Shown here one piece after another: positions 44,668 to 50,929 of a stretch of DNA of 64,000 bases. Position 1 is the stretch's first letter. Every line of letters begins with the position of its first letter. The stretch spans positions 1-64,000 of the forward strand of contig CAZTTO010000010.1 of assembly GCA_964616465.1 (NCBI GenBank), read 5' to 3'. Source of the DNA: JAFLBI01 sp964616465 (lineage in GTDB: Bacteria > Bacteroidota > Bacteroidia > Chitinophagales > Chitinophagaceae). Made by a program: the position numbers and the translations under genes. The notes below the pieces were generated by a model, which was not told the origin of the DNA, searched no databases, and was given only the letters and a program-made list of their open reading frames with translations.

Positions 44668-47655
44668 TTAGAATGCATTGAAGCTATACTGGATGTAGTA
44701 CATACCACCAATTTCTGGGTTTCCAAAAGCACTGATATAGTACTTATTCAAAATATTTGATCCACCCAATTTGATAGCACTTTTAGTTTTAGGAATACGA
44801 TAAGAGATTTGTGCATCAAGTGTTCCAAATGCATCTACAATACCACTTCCGAAAGTACCTTCCCAGCTAACATCATCCTGCCATCTGTAAAGAACATTGA
44901 AGCCCCAGTTTTTACCAATTTTGCTATTGCCGAAGCCAATGTTATATCTCCATGCTGGAGTGTTGAAGAAAGTAACAGCACCAGCTGGTACATTACGCAA
45001 TTTATCTCCAGATACGTTACCCGTTAAAGAGAAGTTAGAAGGCAACTGCCACTCAGCACTTACACCCCAACCTGTTGCATCTACTGGAGTTGCAGAGTTT
45101 GTTACGAAAGAGAAAGCAGCCGTAGTGAAAGTACTTGCTAATTCTAAGAATTGAGCTTGGTTACCAGCACCAACTGGGCCAACAGCAGGTAATCCAGATG
45201 CTGGACGTCCACCCGCTAAGCGAGCAATGAAATTATTATATCGGCTGAAATAGTAATAAGCATCAACCAATAATTTCTTGGTGATTAATCCACGGAAACC
45301 CGCTTCATAAGAATTCACTGATTCTGGCTTTAAAGTTGTAAACTCTAATCTTCTCAAACCGGCAGCAGCAGTTGCAATACCAACTGGAGTTGGGTTAGCA
45401 GCAACAGCAGCACGATAAGCAGCTAAACTTTCAGCAGTATATACTGGGTTGTTAGCAAAGTTGAAGAATGTATTGAAGTTTGGTAAACCTCCAATTAGCC
45501 TTGTTGAAGGAGTTTGGAGATTGATCCACTGATCTTGCGTAGATGGGAAACGATAAGCTGTTTGATAGCTCAAACGGAAGTTCATGTCTTTTGCAAGTTT
45601 GATCAAACCAGTAACACGTGGAGTGAAACGTCCTTCAAAGTTTTGGTTTTTATCATATCTACCAGAAGCTGTAATTGTGAACCAATTAGTCAACTCCTTT
45701 TTGATTTGCAAATAAGCACCCCACTCGCTAATGTTAATTCTACCAGCAGTATCTGCAAAGATGGTACCACGAGAATTCAAAGAGAATTGACGGAAGTTAC
45801 CACCAACTAATACTTCAGCAAATTTCACCACATCAGTAAGGTTATATTGACCTTCTACATGGTAAAGATCAGTAGCATCAGCAAACTGAGCACCGCCACG
45901 ACTAATTGGAGTAGTGATTGCACGCTGGAATGCTTGACGGAATTGCTGAGACCCAGGAGCCGCAAAACCAACCTGAGCAGTATTGCGAGCAGCCATGTGC
46001 GCCATAGCAGGAGGAGCTTGAGGCGTTGCAACTAGTGTTCCGTTAGGCTGAGGAGCCAAACCACCTGTTGCATATCCATAAGTACCAACGTACTCTTGAA
46101 ACCACTGTGTGTTTCCTTTCCAAGCACCGTTTACAGCAAGAGCGGCTAATGTTGTTGCATATGAATCTCCAGAGTTTTCTTGAGTAGTATAAGCTCTTAA
46201 GAACCATTTAGGGTGCTTTAATTCAAACTTATACTGTCCCATGCGCAAGTTCTTCAAAGAATAGCGATCTGCACCGGTATAAACTGTAGTACCAGTACCC
46301 CAATATGCAACTAAAGAAGCTTCTAATTTCTCAGTCAATTTATAATGTACGGCACCATTTAAACGAACGTTATATGTATTGTAATCAACTAAATCACGCT
46401 CTGCATAACCAGTACGGCTAACAGTTTGTGATCCAAAATTGGTATTGCCAGGAAGGCTACCCAACATGAAAGGCAATAACTGTAAAGCAGTTGGACGGAA
46501 AGGAGCAGGGAAAGCGCCATTAAATGCGTTTGCAAAAGCATTTGGACCTTGGCTCAAATAAATTGGGAATAATCCCTGAAGAGCACTAATAATTGGACCA
46601 GCACCAGCTGCATTAGCCTGTCCTAAAACAGCTTGAGAGAATGCAGACATAGCCAAGCTAGCTTCATCACCAAAGATACTTACACCATCATAACCAGGAT
46701 CTGTAGCTCTTGTTCCAGGCTTTAAAGCACTGAATACGTTGTTACGAGAGAGGTTTCTTGTATCGTTCGCCTGCCAATCCTGTGCTTGGATCATTTGAGC
46801 AGAGAACTTGAAAGCTAATTTGTCATTTACTTTTTTAGCCCATCTTACAGACCAGTCAAAGAAAGGAGCACGATCGCGCTGACGGCCATCCATGTGCATA
46901 ACCCCCTGCTTAATCTGGAAACTTAATCCCTGATGTTTGAACGGATTCTTGCTAGTCATTAACATGGTACCATTCATACCACCTGGACCGTATAGAGCAG
47001 AAGATGCACCTTGCAACAATTCAATGTTATCTACATCTAATTCTGTCATACCAATCATGCTACCAACAGAAAAGTTCAAACCAGGAGCCTGGTTATCCAT
47101 TCCATCTGTTAGCTGATTGAAACGAAGGTTACCACTACCATTAAAACCACGAGTACTAATAGTACGGAATAATAAACCAGAAGTAGTCATATCTACCCCT
47201 TTGAAGTTGGCTAAACCGTCATAAAAGTTAGGAACAGCTGCATTACGAATAGCCTGTGAATTATAGCGTTCAATAGATACAGGCGACTCAATGTATCTTT
47301 CTGGTAAACGAGAAGCTGCAACAACTACTTCATCTCCCAAAGTGAATGAAGGCTCCAATGATACTTCAACATTCTGATTGTTTGAAGTAATACTTACCTC
47401 ACGGGGTGCATAACCCACGGAAGTAACCAAAAGCGTAAAAGGCAGCTTTTGAGAGGTTACCAATCGAAAATTTCCTTTGTCGTCTGTGAAAGTACCCGAT
47501 GTGGTTCCCTTCACTGTAACTGATACAGCAGCAACACTTTCGAGCGATTTGCTGTTCTTAACTGAACCTGTAACTACAGTCGACTGAGCTTGAGCCACAG
47601 CCATGGAAAACAGGCCTGTTAAAAGAAGCAAGCAATGAATTAGGGATCTTCTCAT
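44668..47655 (-). CDS. TonB-dependent receptor with carboxypeptidase-regulatory domain
   Basis: 995 aa from the ATG at 47655 (MRRSLIHCLLLLTGLFSMAVAQ), which gives a proper signal peptide; the longer frame from 47709 puts 18 polar residues ahead. The domains are a carboxypeptidase-D regulatory-like domain (about 25-105, VVTGSVKNSKSLESV...FTDDKGNFRL), a plug (about 110-240, with PERYIESPVSIERY and LQGASSALYGPGGMNG) and a barrel ending MYYIQYSFNAF. Long Ala/Gly/Pro-rich loops lie near 330-400 and 530-580. No SusD partner is present, so this is not a SusCD pair. The ligand is unknown. Confidence 0.92.
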   Translation of the reverse strand: MRRSLIHCLLLLTGLFSMAVAQAQSTVVTGSVKNSKSLESVAAVSVTVKGTTSGTFTDDKGNFRLVTSQKLPFTLLVTSVGYAPREVSITSNNQNVEVSLEPSFTLGDEVVVAASRLPERYIESPVSIERYNSQAIRNAAVPNFYDGLANFKGVDMTTSGLLFRTISTRGFNGSGNLRFNQLTDGMDNQAPGLNFSVGSMIGMTELDVDNIELLQGASSALYGPGGMNGTMLMTSKNPFKHQGLSFQIKQGVMHMDGRQRDRAPFFDWSVRWAKKVNDKLAFKFSAQMIQAQDWQANDTRNLSRNNVFSALKPGTRATDPGYDGVSIFGDEASLAMSAFSQAVLGQANAAGAGPIISALQGLFPIYLSQGPNAFANAFNGAFPAPFRPTALQLLPFMLGSLPGNTNFGSQTVSRTGYAERDLVDYNTYNVRLNGAVHYKLTEKLEASLVAYWGTGTTVYTGADRYSLKNLRMGQYKFELKHPKWFLRAYTTQENSGDSYATTLAALAVNGAWKGNTQWFQEYVGTYGYATGGLAPQPNGTLVATPQAPPAMAHMAARNTAQVGFAAPGSQQFRQAFQRAITTPISRGGAQFADATDLYHVEGQYNLTDVVKFAEVLVGGNFRQFSLNSRGTIFADTAGRINISEWGAYLQIKKELTNWFTITASGRYDKNQNFEGRFTPRVTGLIKLAKDMNFRLSYQTAYRFPSTQDQWINLQTPSTRLIGGLPNFNTFFNFANNPVYTAESLAAYRAAVAANPTPVGIATAAAGLRRLEFTTLKPESVNSYEAGFRGLITKKLLVDAYYYFSRYNNFIARLAGGRPASGLPAVGPVGAGNQAQFLELASTFTTAAFSFVTNSATPVDATGWGVSAEWQLPSNFSLTGNVSGDKLRNVPAGAVTFFNTPAWRYNIGFGNSKIGKNWGFNVLYRWQDDVSWEGTFGSGIVDAFGTLDAQISYRIPKTKSAIKLGGSNILNKYYISAFGNPEIGGMYYIQYSFNAF

Positions 47656-47789
47656 AATAGCAATTTTGTTTAAATATTCAGCAAAATAGCAATTGTTATA
47701 TTTCTGCAAAAATTTAATTTAAAACCATTCGGAATGGGCTGTGAACAAAAAATAGAAATGCCCTAGATTTTGGCTGCTAACTTTACGCC

Positions 47790-48701
47790 ATGAAATTCCC
47801 CGAACTACCCAATCAAACAGCTTTTTATCAAGGAAAAGTTAGAGATGTTTATTATGTGGGAGACGAAAAGTTGGTGATGGTTGCAAGTAACCGTATTTCA
47901 GCTTTTGATGTAATTCTTCCCAGAGAAATACCTTATAAAGGTCAGGTATTAAATCAACTGGCTTACTTCATGTTAAATAAAACAAGGGATATCTGCCCCA
48001 ACTGGCTTGACTCATCTCCAGTCCCCTATATTAGCATAGGCAAAAAATGCCAGCCATTTAAACTTGAAATGGTAGTAAGAGGGAATTTAGTAGGGCATGC
48101 CTGGCGAACTTACCAATCTGGCAAAAGAGAGTTATGCGGTGTAGCTTTACCAGAAGGATTGAAAGAATATGACTTTTTCCCTTCTCCAATTATTACCCCA
48201 AGCACTAAAGCAGAACAGGGACATGATGAAGACATTGATGAAAAATCAATTTTAGAACAAGGCATTGTAAGTTTTGAAGAATGGCAGGTCCTAAAAAAAT
48301 ATTCACTTGCATTATTTGAAAGGGGGAAAAACATTGCAGCCGAAAGAGGACTCATATTAGCTGATACCAAATACGAATTTGGAAAAATTGGAGATGAAAT
48401 TTACTTGATGGATGAAGTTCATACCCCAGATTCATCTCGGTATTTTTATGCAAATTATTTTTCTGAAACAATTCAGAATGGTGAAAGGCCAGCCCAATTG
48501 AGTAAAGAGTTTGTTCGGGAATGGCTTATTGAAAATAATTTTATGGGTAAACCAGGACAAGTAATCCCAACAATGAGTGATGATTGGATTAAAACAATAT
48601 CTGATCGATATATAAAACTATATGAGGAAGTAACAGGATTACACTTTCAAGCATTTGACCCAAGTGAAAGCGACTGGGAACTTGTTAAAGCTAATTTGTG
48701 A
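47790..48701 (+). CDS. purC: Phosphoribosylaminoimidazole-succinocarboxamide synthase
   Basis: 303 aa SAICAR synthetase, step 8 of purine synthesis; it joins CAIR and aspartate using ATP. The N-terminus FYQGKVRDVYYVGDEKLVMVASNRISAFDVIL contains the ATP site; KLEMVVRGNLVGHAWRTY, LADTKYEFGK and MDEVHTPDSSRYF are conserved. The size is that of the yeast/Bacteroidota form (about 300 aa). A TAACTTTA box lies at 47778-47785, only 4 bases before the ATG, so a very short or no leader is possible. Confidence 0.97.
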   Translation: MKFPELPNQTAFYQGKVRDVYYVGDEKLVMVASNRISAFDVILPREIPYKGQVLNQLAYFMLNKTRDICPNWLDSSPVPYISIGKKCQPFKLEMVVRGNLVGHAWRTYQSGKRELCGVALPEGLKEYDFFPSPIITPSTKAEQGHDEDIDEKSILEQGIVSFEEWQVLKKYSLALFERGKNIAAERGLILADTKYEFGKIGDEIYLMDEVHTPDSSRYFYANYFSETIQNGERPAQLSKEFVREWLIENNFMGKPGQVIPTMSDDWIKTISDRYIKLYEEVTGLHFQAFDPSESDWELVKANL

Positions 48702-48710
48702 AAATAAAAA

Positions 48711-48738
48711 AGGAGCCAAGTGGCTCCTGAATTTTTTG
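48711..48738. terminator. Bidirectional terminator between purC and the first tiny membrane gene
   Basis: AGGAGCCA (48711-48718) and TGGCTCCT (48721-48728) form a perfect stem with a 2-base gap. On the plus strand it is followed by GAATTTTTTG, on the minus strand by TTTTTTTATTTT. It ends purC and the minus-strand 51-aa gene. Confidence 0.88.
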
Positions 48739-48749
48739 TTTAGTTAGAC

Positions 48750-48905
48750 TTACCCTTTATAAATCAAGTAGACCATAGCTACAATTAGGGCAGCGCTATA
48801 CATAGCACCAGAAACTAAGAGAACCATTTTGGTAAGAGATTTTTTAGAGGCGGTCTTTACAGAATGCGACATAGCACTATTCTGCATGGTGATAGATTGT
48901 GACAT
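48750..48905 (-). CDS. 51-aa single-span membrane protein (tiny gene 1)
   Basis: I read this small frame by hand: ATG at 48903-48905, stop TAA at 48750-48752. The N-terminus is polar and basic (MSQSITMQNSAMSHSVKTAS, then KKSLTK), followed by one hydrophobic helix at about 27-49 ending VYLIYKG. A perfect -7 box (TATATTTG) ends 22 bases before the ATG, and a terminator follows the stop by about 21 bases. It resembles tiny gene 3: both have a helix of the pattern G..Y...L..A.VY.I..G and a leader with ACCAAT followed by ATCC. The function is unknown. The topology is probably N-in with a very short outside tail. Confidence 0.72.
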   Translation of the reverse strand: MSQSITMQNSAMSHSVKTASKKSLTKMVLLVSGAMYSAALIVAMVYLIYKG

Positions 48906-48926
48906 AGGATGATTGGTTTTACAGTA

Positions 48927-48934
48927 CAAATATA
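48927..48934 (-). promoter_or_regulatory. -7 box of tiny gene 1
   Basis: TATATTTG matches TAnnTTTG completely. Its last base is 22 bases before the A of the ATG, the same distance as for tiny genes 2 and 3. No clear -33 TTG. Confidence 0.65.
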
Positions 48935-48979
48935 CGAATTTCTACGACAGGTTAGATCACTTTACATTAAATAGACCTT

Positions 48980-49006
48980 AAAAAAAGAGTCGCCATTTGC
49001 GACTCT
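48980..49006 (-). terminator. Terminator after tiny gene 2
   Basis: AGAGTCGC (48986-48993) and GCGACTCT (48999-49006) form a perfect stem with a 5-base loop. On the minus strand TTTTTTT follows. It lies 26 bases after the stop of the 55-aa gene. Confidence 0.88.
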
Positions 49007-49032
49007 GCAATTAAGTTCTTGATTACCCCGGA

Positions 49033-49200
49033 CTACCGAGTAATCATAACATAATTCAATGCTGCAACCAGCCCAATTACATACAAAACTACAACCGCCA
49101 CTACAAGTCCGTCTTCTAACTTCATTTTTGGAAATGCATGCACGTCGCGTAGCACTTCTTTTAAGTTCATCTGCTTGGGAATTGGTAATATATGTGCCAT
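49033..49200 (-). CDS. 55-aa single-span membrane protein (tiny gene 2)
   Basis: ATG at 49198-49200, stop TAG at 49033-49035. The N-terminus is amphipathic and charged (MAHILPIPKQMNLKEVLRDV, HAFPKMKLEDG), followed by one hydrophobic helix at about 31-50 (LVVAVVVLYVIGLVAALNYV) and a short tail ITR. Its sequence differs from tiny genes 1 and 3, but size, order of parts, -7-to-ATG distance and terminator are the same. A plus-strand frame that overlaps it (49059-49283) looks like its shadow. I do not recognise a family. Confidence 0.72.
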   Translation of the reverse strand: MAHILPIPKQMNLKEVLRDVHAFPKMKLEDGLVVAVVVLYVIGLVAALNYVMITR

Positions 49201-49221
49201 ATCTCGGGGTTTTTATTGAAT

Positions 49222-49229
49222 TAAAGCTA
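49222..49229 (-). promoter_or_regulatory. -7 box of tiny gene 2
   Basis: TAGCTTTA, one mismatch from TAnnTTTG, ends 22 bases before the ATG. TCATGT lies upstream, 20 bases before the box, as also for tiny gene 3. The box overlaps the inverted repeat CTACA...TGTAG (49227-49243). Confidence 0.55.
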
Positions 49230-49440
49230 CAATGCTTCTGTAGTAAAAAACATGACTTTAAGCATATATTTAAGAATGTTTGAAAGAATATTTTATCCTA
49301 GTAATGTCAAGTCATTGAGTTAAAATGAGTTCCTTGTTGTAGATAGAATTTTTACTACAAAAACTTCATGAATTTTCTACTAAAAATTGAAAATTCTTCA
49401 ACGCTCATTTGTAGTATTACTCCTACAAAAAGGGCACTAA
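49227..49440. repeat. Cluster of TTGTAG/CTACAA inverted repeats before tiny gene 2
   Basis: Pairs are CTACA 49227-49231 with TGTAG 49239-49243; TTGTAG 49337-49342 with CTACAA 49355-49360; and TTTGTAG 49408-49414 with CTACAAA 49423-49429. A single CTACTAAAAA starts at 49377. This fills most of the 250-base gap between tiny genes 2 and 3, where I otherwise see no gene. The same word returns at 49720-49740. Confidence 0.6.
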
Positions 49441-49445
49441 AGTGC

Positions 49446-49473
49446 AAAAAAAGAGCCATCCGAAGATGGCTCT
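49446..49473 (-). terminator. Terminator after tiny gene 3
   Basis: AGAGCCATC (49452-49460) and GATGGCTCT (49465-49473) form a perfect 9-bp stem with a 4-base loop. On the minus strand TTTTTTTG follows. It lies 19 bases after the stop of the 52-aa gene. Confidence 0.9.
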
Positions 49474-49492
49474 GAAATTGTTTTTGTTGCGC

Positions 49493-49651
49493 TTAACCAA
49501 GCTGGATGACATACACCAAAGCAGTTGTTAATACAAACCCATAAACTACTCCTACCATTGTAAAAATCCTTTCCAGTCTTGCATTTCGTCCAATTTGAAC
49601 GTTAGCTACTTGAGTTCCGTTTGTGCTGTTTTGATTAAAAATTTGTTGCAT
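49493..49651 (-). CDS. 52-aa single-span membrane protein (tiny gene 3)
   Basis: ATG at 49649-49651, stop TAA at 49493-49495. The N-terminus is polar, Asn/Gln-rich (MQQIFNQNSTNGTQVANVQI), then basic (GRNARLER), followed by one helix at about 29-50 ending ALVYVIQLG. Helix and leader resemble tiny gene 1, so the two look like diverged paralogues. It has its own -7 box, upstream palindrome and terminator. The function is unknown. A small regulator of a membrane complex or a type I toxin are two ideas, neither proven. Confidence 0.72.
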   Translation of the reverse strand: MQQIFNQNSTNGTQVANVQIGRNARLERIFTMVGVVYGFVLTTALVYVIQLG

Positions 49652-49672
49652 GAGGATATTGGTATTGTACTA

Positions 49673-49680
49673 TAAAGTTA
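49673..49680 (-). promoter_or_regulatory. -7 box of tiny gene 3
   Basis: TAACTTTA, one mismatch from TAnnTTTG, ends 22 bases before the ATG. It is preceded by TTG and by TCATGT at the same spacing as for tiny gene 2. Confidence 0.55.
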
Positions 49681-49719
49681 CAACAATACTCTAATCCTTT
49701 ACATGATCCATAGCAACCC

Positions 49720-49740
49720 AAACTACAAGGATTGTAGTTT
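49720..49740. repeat. Perfect palindrome upstream of tiny gene 3
   Basis: AAACTACAA-GGA-TTGTAGTTT has 9-bp perfect arms with a 3-base spacer, about 40 bases upstream of the -7 box. No T-run follows on either strand, so it looks like a protein-binding site rather than a terminator. Confidence 0.6.
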
Positions 49741-49778
49741 TGATTTAGTAAAAAAGAACAAGTTGAAAAAATTTACTA

Positions 49779-50831
49779 TTAGGTATCTTGTGAATGCCAA
49801 CTTTGCTTGTACATGTCAAGACGCTGCTTGGACTTATTAAAGATATTTCTACCTAAGTCTTTTCCTTTTCTCATCTCTTTCCTTTGTTCCTCGGGTAGCT
49901 CCATAACTGAAACACAATCGTTACTGCAACAACCCTTCATCCTTCTAGCACATTCTTCACATTGAATAAACAATAAATGACAAGCTTCGTTTTTACAGTT
50001 GGTATGTGTATCGCAAGGCTTGCCACACTGGTGACAGTTCGCAATAATATCATGTGTTATTCTTTCACCCAGACGCTGATCAAACACGAAATTTTTTCCA
50101 ATAAACTTGCTTTCTAAACCCTGTTTACTTAATTGATTTGCGTAATGAATAACTCCACCCTCTAAATGAAATACATTATCAAAACCCATGTGCTTCATAT
50201 AAGCACTTGCTTTTTCGCATCTTATTCCGCCAGTACAATACATCACAATATTTTTTTGCTCGTTCCCTTTTAGCATTTCTACTGCCATAGGCAACTGCTC
50301 CCTAAAAGTATCTGATGGAATTTCTATGGCTCTAACAAAATGTCCTACCTCAAACTCATAATGATTGCGCATATCAACCACAATAGTGTTTTCATCTTCC
50401 AAGAGTTTATTCATCTCTTCGGCATTCACATATTTGCCTTTATTTTCCATACTAAAGGAAGGATCGCTAATTCCATCTGCAACAATCTTTTCCTTCACTT
50501 TTATACGTAAAACCCAAAAGCTTTTTCCATCATCATCAACTGCTATATTAAGTCGTAAACCTTCTAATGCAGGATGTTGATACAAATACGATCTCAACTC
50601 CTCTAATTTTGAATTGGGAACACTGATTTGTGCATTTACACCTTCATGAGCAACATAAATCCTTCCGAAAACTTGCAATGCTGTCAAGTCCTTATACCAA
50701 GTATTCCTGAACTCTAGCGGATTTTGAATAGGGAAATACTGATAAAAACTAATGGTTGTTCTTGGCTCTGTTTCAGCCAACATACGTTGACGTAATTCTT
50801 CGTTATTAACACGGTTGTGTAATAAAGGCAT
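49779..50831 (-). CDS. trhO: tRNA uridine-5-oxyacetate hydroxylase TrhO (rhodanese-related)
   Basis: 350 aa. TrhO makes 5-hydroxyuridine at tRNA position 34 in other bacteria. The N-terminal acylphosphatase-like domain contains GRIYVAHEGVNAQISVP. The rhodanese domain carries active-site Cys199 in YCTGGIRCEKASAY. The C-terminal part holds a Cys-rich block (CHQCGKPCDTHTNC, CEECARRMKGCCSNDC) that is probably metal binding. The start at 50831 follows a long leader. Confidence 0.94.
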   Translation of the reverse strand: MPLLHNRVNNEELRQRMLAETEPRTTISFYQYFPIQNPLEFRNTWYKDLTALQVFGRIYVAHEGVNAQISVPNSKLEELRSYLYQHPALEGLRLNIAVDDDGKSFWVLRIKVKEKIVADGISDPSFSMENKGKYVNAEEMNKLLEDENTIVVDMRNHYEFEVGHFVRAIEIPSDTFREQLPMAVEMLKGNEQKNIVMYCTGGIRCEKASAYMKHMGFDNVFHLEGGVIHYANQLSKQGLESKFIGKNFVFDQRLGERITHDIIANCHQCGKPCDTHTNCKNEACHLLFIQCEECARRMKGCCSNDCVSVMELPEEQRKEMRKGKDLGRNIFNKSKQRLDMYKQSWHSQDT

Positions 50832-50843
50832 AGTACTTCATTT

Positions 50844-50920
50844 TAGACATTCTTTTTAGAATGTTTCTGTGATTCAATAAGAACCCGTTTGCAGGACGGG
50901 CAAAATGTAGTACAAAGGTA
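50844..50920 (-). promoter_or_regulatory. trhO promoter and structured leader
   Basis: A full -7 match, TACCTTTG, lies at 50920-50913 on the minus strand, leaving a leader of about 75 bases. It contains two hairpins: CCCGT/ACGGG (50884-50900) and ACATTCT/AGAATGT (50847-50864, 4-base loop). Neither is followed by a T-run. The role is unknown. Confidence 0.5.
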
Positions 50921-50929
50921 TTCTTTTAT

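Noticed and set aside
44668..47655. SusC-type assignment of the 995-aa receptor
   Set aside because: No SusD gene is adjacent, and length and plug fit general TonB-dependent receptors equally well.
49059..49283. 74-aa plus-strand frame
   Set aside because: It is antisense to tiny gene 2, crosses its promoter, and has no start signal or recognisable sequence.
48711..49473. The three GAG-stem hairpins as a CRISPR-like or transposon repeat
   Set aside because: The stems differ in sequence and each is followed by a T-run right after a stop codon, so they are ordinary terminators.
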